Assembly (NCBI GenBank): GCA_963807925.1
Contig: CAWEDP010000002.1
Coordinates: forward strand, 2,666,001-2,730,000
DNA length: 64,000 nt
Source: CAWEDP01 sp963807925
GTDB lineage: Bacteria > Acidobacteriota > Vicinamibacteria > Vicinamibacterales > CAVVIG01
Direction of reading: 5' to 3'
Each line of letters begins with the position of its first letter. The first letter of the stretch is position 1. A program made the translations under genes and the position numbers. This document shows positions 10,304 through 18,691 of the stretch, piece after piece. The notes beneath the pieces were generated by a model. It worked only from the letters and a program-made list of their open reading frames with translations. It ran no database searches and had not been told where the DNA came from.

Positions 10304-11101
10304 ATGCTCGCCGCGGACCGTCGGGAGACGCTGCCGCCGCCGCTCAAATGGGCGGGCGGCAAGCGATGGCAGCTGCCCTATCTGCGGCCCTTGTGGGAAC
10401 CCCACGCCGGCAAGCGTCTGGTCGAGCCGTTCTGCGGCGGACTGGCCGTCGCGCTCGGACTGCGACCCGAACGCGCCCTGCTGAACGACGCCAACCCGCA
10501 CGTAATCGCGTTCTACCAGTGGCTGCAACGGGGGCTCCAGGTCGAGCTGCCGATGGAGAACGACGAGGCGCTCTTCTATCGACACCGCGACCGGTTCAAC
10601 CGGCTCCTGAGCGCCGGCCACGGCGACAGCCGGGAAGCCGCCGCGTTGTTCTACTACCTGAATCGTACCGGGTTCAACGGCTTGTGCCGCTTCAACCGTC
10701 ACGGGGCGTTCAACGTGCCGTTCGGCCGATACGCGCGCATCGGTTACGTGCGCGATTTCACGGCGTACCGTGCCCAGTTCGCGCACTGGACCTTCACGAT
10801 TGCCGACGTGGAGCAGGTCCCGGTGGAGCGCGGCGACTTCATCTACGCGGATCCGCCCTATGACGTGGAGTTCACGCAATACGCGAAGGACGGCTTCGCC
10901 TGGCACGACCAGGAGCGAACGGCCGAATGGCTGGCGAAGCATCGCGGGGCCGTCGTGCTGGTGAACCAGGCCACGTCGCGGATCGAACGCCTGTACCGCA
11001 GGCTCGGATACGCGGTGCAGTTCCTCGCCGCGCCGCGCCGGATCAGTTGCACGGGAGATCGCACTCCTGCACGGGAAATTCTGGCGAGCCGCAATCTGTG
11101 A
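10304..11101 (+). CDS. D12-class N6-adenine DNA methyltransferase (Dam-like)
   Basis: A 265-residue protein. It has the Dam/D12 class layout: the AdoMet-binding LKWAGGKRWQLPYL at residues 12-25, VEPFCGGLAVALGL, LNDANPHVIAFYQWLQ, a target-recognition part with FYYLNRTGFNGLCRFNRHG, and the catalytic DFIYADPPYDV (DPPY). It transfers a methyl group to adenine N6 in DNA. The ATG at 10304 is preceded by GGCGGAGGT; a longer frame from 10184 would prepend a basic, non-homologous tail. No restriction endonuclease is adjacent, so it looks like an orphan methylase. It is divergent from the eCIS operon with about 225 bp between the starts. Confidence 0.9.
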   Translation: MLAADRRETLPPPLKWAGGKRWQLPYLRPLWEPHAGKRLVEPFCGGLAVALGLRPERALLNDANPHVIAFYQWLQRGLQVELPMENDEALFYRHRDRFNRLLSAGHGDSREAAALFYYLNRTGFNGLCRFNRHGAFNVPFGRYARIGYVRDFTAYRAQFAHWTFTIADVEQVPVERGDFIYADPPYDVEFTQYAKDGFAWHDQERTAEWLAKHRGAVVLVNQATSRIERLYRRLGYAVQFLAAPRRISCTGDRTPAREILASRNL

Positions 11102-11296
11102 CGCGCCGGATGCGCACGCGGTCTCGTCGACGCGAGGACTCTGCCGCCGCAATCATTGAACAGAAGGCCGATCTCCTGGCCCGAGGCGGCCGCCGCTGGT
11201 CGACTGCTGCCTCACACGACCAACTCAACATTAGTCATGATCGCTATTGTCACAGGTGTCGGTCGGGTGCGACCATCTACGAGCATCGATCTGGCA

Positions 11297-12556
11297 ATGC
11301 GCACCGACATCAAAGATCGGCTCTTGCTAATGGGTCTGACAGGAAAGCCCGCCGAGGCGGCTCGAGACACGGAATCTGCGGACGCCGCGGACGCGAATCC
11401 GGAAACCGATCTGGTCTGGCCGCCGAAATCCATCGAAGCCTACGACTTCGAGACGCGGGAGTTCGTGTCGTTTCCGTCCCGAACCGAACCCGAAGGGGCG
11501 CCGGCGCCCCCTCGTGTGGTTGTGCCGGCGCCCTCACGCGTCGCGCCGCCGGCCGCGCGCGTGACGGCGCCGGCCGCGCGCGTGACCGCGCCGCCGCCTC
11601 TCCCCGTGCCGCCGCCCGTCCCGCTGACGCCTTCCGTCGTCGTGGCCCGCCGAGACGAGCCCGCGGCCTGGCAGGCGCTCGTGTGGCGCTACCACCGCCT
11701 GATCGAGGCCTCGGTGATCGTCCTTGCCTGCATAGCCATCCCCGAGACGGTGTATCTGACGGTCCATCTGATCACCGGCACGCACAGCGCAGGCGCGGTG
11801 CCGGCGACACCGGCATCGGCAGCACCCGAGGCGCCCGACCCGCAGGCCGTGGAACCGCAGGCTCCGTCGCAGCCTCTCGATTCGCAGGCCCTCGACTCGC
11901 AGGCCGCCGATTCGCAGGCGACCGATTCGCAGGCTGTGGAATCGCAGGCTCCCGCACTGCAGGCTCCGGACCCGCAGGCGGCCGACCCGCAGCCTCCGGG
12001 AACGAGGACGGCGGAAGCGAAGCCTGTGCAGCGGCCTGCCAATCCGGGCACGCCGGACGCACCAAGGGCCCCGGCTCGCGACGAATCGCCGACGCCGGCG
12101 CGGCCGGCGGGCTCCGATCGCGGGCCCCAGATTCCCGCGGCCCCGGCGTTCGGACGGCTGGTCGTCACGGTGCCTATCCAGCTGCAGATGTTCGAAAAGG
12201 GTGTCTTTCTGGGCACCAGTGATACACCAATCCAGCTGGCCGATGGATCGCACGAGCTCGAGCTCGTCAACGACTCGGTAAGATACAGGGAGCACATGAC
12301 CGTGCGCGTTCAACCGGGAAAGACCACGCGGCTCCCGGTGGTGCTTCCGACCGGCAGACTTCAGGTGAACGCGGTCCCTTGGAGCGAAGTGCTGATTGAC
12401 GGCAAGAGCGTCGGCGATACGCCGCTCGGCAACCTGCGGCTCCCGATCGGTCCGCATCGCGTCGTCTTTCGCCACCCGCAACTGGGCGAGCAGACGCGGA
12501 CGGTCGTCGTCAATGCTGCAGCACCGGTGCGCCTCACCGTGGACTTGCGGCAATGA
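11297..12556 (+). CDS. PEGA-domain membrane-anchored protein with DSQA repeats
   Basis: About 419 residues from the ATG at 11297 (MRTDIKDRLLLMGLTGKPAE); longer starts at 11156 and 11237 are possible but less protein-like. A Pro/Ala-rich N-terminal part is followed by one transmembrane helix (EASVIVLACIAIPETVYLTV). Next is a low-complexity run of about 55 residues built from five-residue units such as DSQAL, DSQAA and DSQAT. Two beta-rich modules follow; the last (VPWSEVLIDGKSVGDTPLGN and on) is a clear PEGA domain, a surface-layer-related fold found in cell-envelope and signalling proteins. The next gene overlaps by ATGA, so the two are likely co-made. Function is unknown. Confidence 0.8.
   Translation: MRTDIKDRLLLMGLTGKPAEAARDTESADAADANPETDLVWPPKSIEAYDFETREFVSFPSRTEPEGAPAPPRVVVPAPSRVAPPAARVTAPAARVTAPPPLPVPPPVPLTPSVVVARRDEPAAWQALVWRYHRLIEASVIVLACIAIPETVYLTVHLITGTHSAGAVPATPASAAPEAPDPQAVEPQAPSQPLDSQALDSQAADSQATDSQAVESQAPALQAPDPQAADPQPPGTRTAEAKPVQRPANPGTPDAPRAPARDESPTPARPAGSDRGPQIPAAPAFGRLVVTVPIQLQMFEKGVFLGTSDTPIQLADGSHELELVNDSVRYREHMTVRVQPGKTTRLPVVLPTGRLQVNAVPWSEVLIDGKSVGDTPLGNLRLPIGPHRVVFRHPQLGEQTRTVVVNAAAPVRLTVDLRQ
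11836..12000 (+). repeat. 15-bp period coding repeat (DSQA-type units)
   Basis: Within the PEGA gene about ten imperfect 15-bp units of the form GAxTCGCAGGCxxx or CCGCAGGCx run in tandem and encode DPQAV, EPQAP, DSQAL, DSQAA, DSQAT, ESQAP, LQAPDP and related pentapeptides. The third-position variety shows the repeat is not a very recent expansion. It forms a flexible linker between the membrane helix and the PEGA modules. Confidence 0.75.
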
Positions 12557-13695
12557 TCGGTCGAACGTGCGCCGCAGCAATCGTCTTCTTCGCGCTAGTG
12601 GCTGCCGCTCCGCCGGCGTCGGCGCAGACCCCGCCATCGGCGGTCGCTGCCATCAAGAATCTGTACGACTCTGCCGCGTATGAGGAGGCACTCGCGGCGC
12701 TCGATACCCTCCGTTCGCGCGACGCCGGGCCCGCCGCGCGGACGCGCGACCTGCTCATCTATCGAGCCCTCTGCCTCCTGGCGCTCGAACGGACGGGCGA
12801 CGCCGAACAGGCCATCGCGGAATTGATCGTGAACGACCCGCTGTATCGGCCGGAACGCGATGCGTCCCCGCCGTGGGTCCGTGCCGTCGGTCGCGTCCAG
12901 TCGAGAATGGCCCCCGCGATCGTCAAGGACCGCTACGCGGCCGGGAAGGGGCACTTCGATCGCGGCGAATTCTCCGCTGCGGCGGCCGACTTCGAGGCGG
13001 TTGTCGGGATTCTCGGGAACCCGACCCTCGAGCCGGCCGTCGTCAGTTCGCTCTCGGATCTCGGCACGCTCAGCCGCGGCTTTCTCGAGGTGAGTCGCGC
13101 GTCGGCAGCCCCTGGTCGCGCGCCGGCGACGCCCGCCCCCAACGCCACGACGTCGATTCCCGCGCCCGCGGCCGTCGCGCCCGAGAACGTCACGGCGTCG
13201 AATCCGTCGCCTGCGACGGCCACCTCCGCGAGCGTCTCGGTGTCGAATCCCGCACCCGCGCCCGACGCGCCCGCCAACGCCGCCGCCGGCTCGCCTTCCG
13301 ACGCCGCGGCAGCCGCCCCGGCGTCGCCGGGCGCCCGGCGAACGACGCCAGCTGCCCCAGCCTCGGGCCCCGGAACGGGTGGATGGATCTCGCAGTTCAT
13401 GCGCTTCCGGATCTACTCGTCGTCGGATACGGGAGTCACGCCGCCCAAGCCGGTTCAGCAGGACCTGCCGCCCTTCAGGGCCGGTGTGGCGGGACGGTTC
13501 GACGGCCAGATCGAAGTGGTCGTCTCCGAGACGGGCAATGTGGAGGCGGCGATCGTGCGCGAATCGGTGCACCCGCTGTACGATCGTCTGCTCGCCAGGG
13601 CCGCCGAGTTGTGGAAGTACGTCCCGGCAATGAAGGACGGTGTGCCGGTCAAGTTCCGCCTGACGGTGCGAGTGTCCGTCGATTCTACCGACTAG
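12553..13695 (+). CDS. Secreted TonB-C-like protein with Ala/Pro linker
   Basis: A 380-residue protein. It has a Sec signal peptide (AAAIVFFALVAAAPPASAQ) and a helical TPR-like domain (residues 30-170: YDSAAYEEALAALDTL and the KGHFDRGEFSAAAADFEAVV repeat). A long Ala/Pro/Ser/Asn linker at about 175-275 contains repeated SNPAPA-type units. The C-terminal domain of about 100 residues (FDGQIEVVVSETGNVEAAIV, then PLYDRLLARAAELWKYVPA) resembles the TonB energy-transducer C-terminal fold. There is no N-terminal membrane anchor beyond the signal peptide, so it is not a standard TonB; a periplasmic assembly or sensing role is inferred. It overlaps the PEGA gene by ATGA and is followed by an SGNH hydrolase. 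Confidence 0.8.
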   Translation: MIGRTCAAAIVFFALVAAAPPASAQTPPSAVAAIKNLYDSAAYEEALAALDTLRSRDAGPAARTRDLLIYRALCLLALERTGDAEQAIAELIVNDPLYRPERDASPPWVRAVGRVQSRMAPAIVKDRYAAGKGHFDRGEFSAAAADFEAVVGILGNPTLEPAVVSSLSDLGTLSRGFLEVSRASAAPGRAPATPAPNATTSIPAPAAVAPENVTASNPSPATATSASVSVSNPAPAPDAPANAAAGSPSDAAAAAPASPGARRTTPAAPASGPGTGGWISQFMRFRIYSSSDTGVTPPKPVQQDLPPFRAGVAGRFDGQIEVVVSETGNVEAAIVRESVHPLYDRLLARAAELWKYVPAMKDGVPVKFRLTVRVSVDSTD

Positions 13696-13718
13696 CGCTC
13701 CCCACTGGCCGGAGCCGC

Positions 13719-14378
13719 GTGAGACCATCGGCACAACGCCTGGCGGGCCTGGTTCTGGCGACAGCCGCGCTGATCGTGGCGTCGCCGCCACACGGCGCCG
13801 GCGCCCAACGTCCGACCGATCCGGCCACGGCGACCCCGGCGACCGGCATCGTCTTCGTCGGCAGCAGCATCTTCCACCGCTGGACGGACCTCGCGGCCGA
13901 GATGGCGCCGCTGCCGATCGTCAACCTCGCCTTCGACGGCGCCATGACTTTCGAGATGCTGCGGCTGGTGGACGTCGTGGTCCGCCGCCGGCCGAAGGTG
14001 ATTGCGTACTACTGCGGCAGCAACGACATCGACGCCGGCGAATCCCCCGACGCGATCGTCGACCGCATTCAGCAGTTCGTCGGCGCCGTCACGCGCGGCT
14101 CACCCTCGACGCGGGTGATCTTCGTCGCCGTCAACCGGGCGCCGGAAAAGCAGGACCGCTGGGACGTCGTGGACGCCGTGAACCGGCGCGTGGAGGGCAT
14201 GGTCGCCGGTGCGACGAATCTGCAGTTCGTCGACGTCAACGCCGCGCTGTTCGCTCCCGACGGGACGGCGCGCCTGGATCTCTTCATGCCCGACCGGCTG
14301 CACCTCAGGCCCGCGGCGTACGAAGCGTTTGCCCGGATCCTGAAGCCGGTCCTCGCCGCGGCGTACCAGGCGCCTTAG
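13719..14378 (+). CDS. Exported SGNH/GDSL-type hydrolase
   Basis: About 219 residues from the GTG at 13719, which has GGAG five bases upstream. A signal peptide (LAGLVLATAALIVASPPHGAG) precedes an SGNH fold: GIVFVGSSIFHRW (block I with the likely nucleophile Ser), NLAFDGA (block II), YYCGSNDIDAGE (block III GSND) and DRLHLRPAAYEAFA (block V with Asp and His). This family hydrolyses ester bonds in lipids, acetylated sugars or peptidoglycan; substrate cannot be read from the sequence. It follows the TonB-C-like gene by 24 bp, suggesting one transcript for 11297-14378. Confidence 0.88.
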   Translation: MRPSAQRLAGLVLATAALIVASPPHGAGAQRPTDPATATPATGIVFVGSSIFHRWTDLAAEMAPLPIVNLAFDGAMTFEMLRLVDVVVRRRPKVIAYYCGSNDIDAGESPDAIVDRIQQFVGAVTRGSPSTRVIFVAVNRAPEKQDRWDVVDAVNRRVEGMVAGATNLQFVDVNAALFAPDGTARLDLFMPDRLHLRPAAYEAFARILKPVLAAAYQAP

Positions 14379-14385
14379 CGTCTTG

Positions 14386-15246
14386 TCACCGTTGGAGCAG
14401 GCGCCGCGCCGCGGCGAGATCGCGGCGCCCGGCCGCATCGAGGCTGGGCCACGACAGGCTCAGATCGTCCAGCGTCCGCACGATGATTTCGGCGATGGCG
14501 ACGTGGGCGAACCACTTGTGATCGGCCGGAATCACGTACCACGGCGCATGCGCCGAGCTCGTCGCCGTCAGCGCGTCCTCGTAGACCTTCATGTACGCGT
14601 GCCACTTCTCCCGCTCGTGGATGTCACCGAGCGACGCCTTCCAGCGCTTCGCCGGGTCGTCGAGCCGCTCCAGCAGCCGCCGGCGCTGCTCCTCCCTCGA
14701 GACGTGGAGAAAGAACTTGCGGACGATCGTGCCGTTGCGCCACAGATGCCGCTCGAACGCGTTGATGTCTTCATAGCGCTCCGCCCAGAGCCTCGGCGTG
14801 ACCCGTTCGGCCGGCAGGCGCTGCGCATGCAGCAACTCCGGATGCACCCGGACGACCAGCACCTCCTCGTAGTGCGAGCGGTTGAACAGGCCGACCCGTC
14901 CCCGGGCGGGCAGCGCGTTGGACGCCCGCCACAGATAGGTGTGATTCAGCTCGGAAGACGACGGCTGCTTGAAAGCGTGCACGTCGGTGCCGAGCGGGCT
15001 CACGCCGGACATGACGTGCGTGATGGCGCTGTCCTTGCCCGCCGCGTCCATCCCCTGGAAGATCAGAAGCAGCGCATACTGATCGCGTGCATACAGCCGC
15101 TCCTGGGCCATCCGCAGGCGCTCGATTCCCTTGCGCAGATGGTCCTCGGCGTCCTCTTTGCCGGCGAAGTCGCCGGTAGAATCGGCAGCACGGTGCTTCA
15201 GGGCGGCGCGCCGGCCCGGCCTGACGCGGAAGCGCTCGACGTCCAT
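14386..15246 (-). CDS. Polyphosphate kinase 2 family protein
   Basis: A 286-residue PPK2-type phosphotransferase. Visible motifs are the P-loop FQGMDAAGKDSAITHVMSGV (Walker A at residues 65-73), a lid/Walker B region FNRSHYEEVLVVRVHPELL near 121-139, and the YEDINAFERHLW and KFFLHVSREEQRRRLLERL segments typical of the family. It moves phosphate between polyphosphate and nucleotides; whether it prefers AMP, ADP or both cannot be decided here. The length fits a single-domain class III-like enzyme. It is convergent with the SGNH gene (7 bp apart) and divergent from the small coiled-coil gene. Confidence 0.92.
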   Translation of the reverse strand: MDVERFRVRPGRRAALKHRAADSTGDFAGKEDAEDHLRKGIERLRMAQERLYARDQYALLLIFQGMDAAGKDSAITHVMSGVSPLGTDVHAFKQPSSSELNHTYLWRASNALPARGRVGLFNRSHYEEVLVVRVHPELLHAQRLPAERVTPRLWAERYEDINAFERHLWRNGTIVRKFFLHVSREEQRRRLLERLDDPAKRWKASLGDIHEREKWHAYMKVYEDALTATSSAHAPWYVIPADHKWFAHVAIAEIIVRTLDDLSLSWPSLDAAGRRDLAAARRLLQR

Positions 15247-15272
15247 GGCCGGCAGAATACGCGGTTTGATCG

Positions 15273-15584
15273 ATGGCCGATGAAAAACCTTTGAAGTCCT
15301 CCTTCGAGCTCGCCATGGAGCGCCTGCGGAAAGGCGACGAGGCGGCGGGCATCGCCGCGACCTCGCTGACCGACGCGCAGCGGGCCGCGATTGCCGAGGC
15401 CCGCAACTTCTACGAGGCGAAGCTCGCCGAAATCCAGGTCCTGCACCAGTCGCGGCTTGGCAAGACGGCCGACCCGGCGGAGCGCGAGGTGCTCGAACAG
15501 CAGTACCGCCGCGAGCGGGAACGGCTCACCTCCGAGCGCGACCGCAAAGTCGACAAGATCCGGGCAGGAGCCACAGCGCCGTAG
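15273..15584 (+). CDS. Small coiled-coil protein of unknown function
   Basis: A 103-residue protein: MADEKPLKSSFELAMERLRK, then two long charged helices (LTDAQRAAIAEARNFYEAKL and EREVLEQQYRRERERLTSER) that should form a helical hairpin or coiled coil. No signal peptide or membrane segment is present. Its stop codon (15582-15584) falls inside the first unit of a 31-bp tandem repeat, so the repeat array defines its 3' end. I know similar small proteins in Acidobacteriota genomes but no function. The start is separated by only 26 bp from the divergent PPK2 start. Confidence 0.8.
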   Translation: MADEKPLKSSFELAMERLRKGDEAAGIAATSLTDAQRAAIAEARNFYEAKLAEIQVLHQSRLGKTADPAEREVLEQQYRRERERLTSERDRKVDKIRAGATAP

Positions 15585-15665
15585 GGTCCGGCTTCAGCCG
15601 CGGTCGCCGCCGTAGGGTCCGGCTTCAGCCGCGGTCGCCGCCGTAGGGTCCGGCTTCAGCCGGAC
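15581..15665 (+). repeat. 31-bp tandem repeat carrying the GTCCGGCTTCAGCC palindrome
   Basis: Units begin at 15581, 15612 and 15643 and start GTAGGGTCCGGCTTCAGCC. The first two are identical over 31 bp; the third ends as the full palindrome GTCCGGCTTCAGCCGGAC (15648-15665). It fills the gap between two convergent genes. The spacing is too short and too regular for CRISPR, and the core is shared with the interspersed repeats at 17268 and 23183-23373. Confidence 0.9.
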
Positions 15666-15675
15666 CCATCCTTCG

Positions 15676-16827
15676 TCAGCCCGACGGCTCCGGCCCCGAG
15701 GTCGTGCGGAACGAGCACTGGACGCCCCGCGCCGCCAGTTCTCCGAGAACGCGCGACAGAAAGCCGAGCCGACCAATCGTCTCGGGCGGATGCACACCCG
15801 CCGGCACCGAGTCTTCGACGAGGAGCCGCGCGACGACCGTCGCCGTGAACGCCGTCGTCCGCGACATGGAGCGGAGTCCCGTCGCGGGATCGTAGCGATC
15901 CACCAGGTCCCACGTCAGCCGCGCGCGATTGGCGCCGCGCCCGCCGACCACGCTGACGCGCAGGATCGTCAGATCCGGCTCCCCTTCCCGATACGTCCAG
16001 TGCGGGAACAGCAGCGCCGCCGTGACGTCGATCGGCCGGACCGCGTGGTCGCCGACGCGCACCGGGTGTGTCGAGAAGAATCCCGCGTCGCGCAGCGACC
16101 GCATCGCGCCCGCGTGGCCCGGGTAGCGCAGCGTCTTTTCCCGCATGAACGGCGTCTCGATCGTGTCGAGCAGGGTGCGCAGGCCATCGGTGAGGAATGC
16201 CTCGAGCGTCCCCACGCCGGGGACCCTCAGCGCTTCCACGTCGGACAGCGCAGGCTTGACCACGCGCCGTCCCGCCTCGAGGACCGTCGCGGGATCGACG
16301 TACTCCTCGATCACGTCGTACGGCGAGAACGCCGCTTTGAACTCGAACGGGGCGTCCCGCGACGCCGGAACGCCGCCGACGTAGATGTCCACGCGGTCGC
16401 AGGGGTCGAGCGTCGCCGCGGCATGGCCGGCCATCATGTTGCTGAGCCCCGGCGCCACGCCGCAGTCGACGACGGAGGTGGCGCCGGTGCGGCGCGCGGT
16501 CGCGTCCAGGGCGCGGGCGTCCTCCGGCATGAAGCTGATCGAGACGGCGTGACGCCCCGCTTCCACCGTCGTCTGCAGCGCCCGGTACGCCGTGCGGCTG
16601 GGCAGCGCGATGAGCGCGAGGTCGCAGTCGGCTGCCAGCGTCCGCAGCCGGTCGGGATCCGACACGTCGACGGCCAGCGTCCGAACGGGCAGCCTCGCCG
16701 CGAGCGCGGCGAGGCGCTCGGGCTGCCGGTCGGCCACCGTCACGGTCCACGCCGGGTCCCGCGCCAGATCGAAGGCCGCCGCCGACCCCATCATGCCGCA
16801 TCCGAGCACGAGCACTCGCCTGGCCAT
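15676..16827 (-). CDS. Saccharopine dehydrogenase-like NAD(P)-binding oxidoreductase
   Basis: About 383 residues from the ATG at 16827 (a GTG one codon upstream is possible). The N-terminus is a Rossmann fold with VLVLGCGMMGSAAAFDLAR and an acidic residue at the end of strand 2 (VADRQPERL). The middle resembles the saccharopine dehydrogenase C-terminal domain: VVDCGVAPGLSNMMAGHAA, DIYVGGVPASRDAPFEFKA and FLTDGLRTLLDTI. Relatives reduce or cleave alpha-amino adipate derivatives, but several act on other substrates, so I do not claim lysine metabolism. No lysine gene is nearby. Confidence 0.85.
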   Translation of the reverse strand: MARRVLVLGCGMMGSAAAFDLARDPAWTVTVADRQPERLAALAARLPVRTLAVDVSDPDRLRTLAADCDLALIALPSRTAYRALQTTVEAGRHAVSISFMPEDARALDATARRTGATSVVDCGVAPGLSNMMAGHAAATLDPCDRVDIYVGGVPASRDAPFEFKAAFSPYDVIEEYVDPATVLEAGRRVVKPALSDVEALRVPGVGTLEAFLTDGLRTLLDTIETPFMREKTLRYPGHAGAMRSLRDAGFFSTHPVRVGDHAVRPIDVTAALLFPHWTYREGEPDLTILRVSVVGGRGANRARLTWDLVDRYDPATGLRSMSRTTAFTATVVARLLVEDSVPAGVHPPETIGRLGFLSRVLGELAARGVQCSFRTTSGPEPSG

Positions 16828-16863
16828 CACCCTTCATTGTCGTGTGTTTCGTCGAGCGCGTGA

Positions 16864-17247
16864 CCGGGACACGCGCCGGCCGGTGCCGGCCCGAACGGCT
16901 CGGGCAAGAGCACCACGGTGAAGGTTCTCACCGGACTCCTGCAGCCGACGAGCGGCGAGTTCCTGCTCGACGCTCATGTGTTTTCCGATCGCCTGGTGGC
17001 GCTCGAGCTCGCCTGCCTCGGACAGGTCGAGCACACTGGCCTCCTGTTCCCCAGCGGCCGTGACAGTCGCAGGACTCGAATGGGCCATCGGCCGGCGGGG
17101 GCGCGCCTGGTCGATCCAGGACGCGCCCGACATCGAGCAGGACTTGTCGAGCCTCACCACGCTCGATCTTGGAGCCCCCATCCCTCAGCCTTCACGATCG
17201 GCGTGAGCGTTGAACGCCCCCTGAATCCTGGCGGATACTGTCCATGA
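16864..17247 (+). pseudogene. ABC-transporter ATPase remnant
   Basis: In the frame following a TGA at 16861 there is GAGPNGSGKSTTVKVLTGLL followed by QPTSGEFLLDA, an unmistakable Walker A region of an ABC ATPase. The usual 30 or so residues before it are missing, no start codon precedes the P-loop, and after about residue 50 the sequence no longer resembles an ATPase: no Q-loop, LSGGQ signature, Walker B or H-loop is present. The rest of the 450-bp gap between the dehydrogenase gene and the IS element shows no convincing gene on either strand; a 115-codon minus-strand frame (16834-17181) has no recognisable protein. Confidence 0.7.
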
Positions 17248-17279
17248 CCGCTTCAGGACCGCGGTGGGTCCGGCTGAAG

Positions 17280-17299
17280 CCTAATGCCTTTCGGAAATT
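17280..17299 (+). repeat. Left terminal inverted repeat of the IS element
   Basis: CCTAATGCCTTTCGGAAATT, identical to the complement of 18692-18711. Preceded by the target duplication CTGAAG at 17274-17279. Confidence 0.93.
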
Positions 17300-17355
17300 C
17301 GCGGACGTGAGAAACCTCTTGTACATTGCTCGAAGAATCTGTACTTACACTGGAC

Positions 17356-18678
17356 ATGTCGACACATGCCCAGGCTGGTACGCGAGTGGGATTTTTGGCC
17401 GCGTGGGATCGGCTGGTCGGCTCGTGGAAGCCGGTGATGCCAGTCCGACGCGGGCGCAAACCGCGAGTGCCGGTGAGCGAATTGGTCCCGGCGCTGACCT
17501 TTCACATGCTGCAGGGCGCCGGCACGTTGGGCGAGCATTCGGCGGAGCTGTTCGCCGACGCCTTGGCGGACAGTTCGTGGGCCGACCGCCGCGCGCGCCT
17601 GCCGTGGGCCATCTTTGCCGAGTTGATGCGCCGGGTCTTGCGGCCCCAAGCGACGCATCGGGAGCGCGAGGCGTTCTGGCGGGGCTGGCGCCTGGTGGCG
17701 CTCGACGGGACGCAATTCAGCCTGACCAACACGCCGCAGATCAGCGCGACGACCGTCAAAGCGCGCACGCGTCGGGGCCGCGCGGCCTTTGCCAAGATCT
17801 GGACCGCCGTCCTGCTGGAAGTCGGCCTGCACAATCCGCTCGCCGCGGCGATTGGGCGTCAGGGGGAATCGGAATGGGCGTTGGCCCAGCGCCTGCTGGC
17901 CCAGCTCCCGAAGCGGGCGTTGCTGCTCGGCGATCGGTTGTATGGGGTCGCGGCGTTTGTGGCCCACGCGCGGGTCGCCTGCACACGGGTAGGCAGTCAT
18001 TTTTTGCTGCGCGCCTCGCGATCGACCACGCCCCGCGTCCGCACACGCTTGGCCGACGGCACGCGCCTGATCCAGATTGCGCACCGCGCGCGCCAGCGGC
18101 CGGGCCAGATTCTCGAGTGGTTCCAGGTCCGCGAGATTCGCGTGCGGGTGGGGCGCCAGGGACATCGCCCGCACGAGTTGCGATTGTGGACCAGTCTGCT
18201 CGATCCGCGCACGGCCCCGGCGCTCGAGCTCGCGCAGCTCTATGCCCATCGCTGGGAACACGAGCTGTATTTTCGCGAGCTGAAACGGCAGGTGCGGAAG
18301 ACCGCGCTCCTGCAGAGTCATACCATCGAAACGGCCGCTCAGGAAATTGCCGCCCTCGTCCTGGTCAGTGCGCTGCTGGCTGTCGAACGCCAGCGCGCAG
18401 CCGGCAGCCAATTGCCCGTGTTGCGGGTGAGCTTCACGAAAATCTTGGAACTTTGTGTGAAACCCATGTGGCTGTGGGTCGACTTGGGGCACGGCGTGCT
18501 CACCGAGCAACAACTCACCACCATCATGAGGCGTGGTTACCGGCGGATGCGCCGGTATGTCACCCCGCCTCGGCGCGCCCGCAGTTGTCCCCGAGCCGTG
18601 CGCCAGCCGATCAAGGCGTGGCCCCGGTTGGTGAAGACGCACGCGATCGAAGGGACGATGCAGTTGCAACTCGTGTAG
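17356..18678 (+). CDS. IS4-family DDE transposase
   Basis: About 440 residues from the ATG at 17356 (a TTG at 17326 would add ten residues). The RNase-H-like DDE triad is visible: Asp117 in ALDGTQFSL, Asp193 in LLLGDRLYGVAAF and Glu303 within YAHRWEHELYFRELK, which fits the Y-x2-R-x3-E-x6-K signature of IS4 elements exactly. The N-terminus (LVPALTFHMLQGAGTLGEHS) matches the family's helical DNA-binding part. It cuts and rejoins the inverted repeats at either end of the element. No frameshift or stop is seen, so the enzyme is probably active. Confidence 0.95.
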   Translation: MSTHAQAGTRVGFLAAWDRLVGSWKPVMPVRRGRKPRVPVSELVPALTFHMLQGAGTLGEHSAELFADALADSSWADRRARLPWAIFAELMRRVLRPQATHREREAFWRGWRLVALDGTQFSLTNTPQISATTVKARTRRGRAAFAKIWTAVLLEVGLHNPLAAAIGRQGESEWALAQRLLAQLPKRALLLGDRLYGVAAFVAHARVACTRVGSHFLLRASRSTTPRVRTRLADGTRLIQIAHRARQRPGQILEWFQVREIRVRVGRQGHRPHELRLWTSLLDPRTAPALELAQLYAHRWEHELYFRELKRQVRKTALLQSHTIETAAQEIAALVLVSALLAVERQRAAGSQLPVLRVSFTKILELCVKPMWLWVDLGHGVLTEQQLTTIMRRGYRRMRRYVTPPRRARSCPRAVRQPIKAWPRLVKTHAIEGTMQLQLV

Positions 18679-18691
18679 CAACGTGGTCATC

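Noticed and set aside
15581..15665. CRISPR array
   Set aside because: Only three directly abutting units, no unique spacers, no cas genes, and the core is an interspersed palindrome.
16834..17181. 115-codon minus-strand gene next to the ABC remnant
   Set aside because: No domain, low-complexity, and overlaps a clear P-loop on the other strand.
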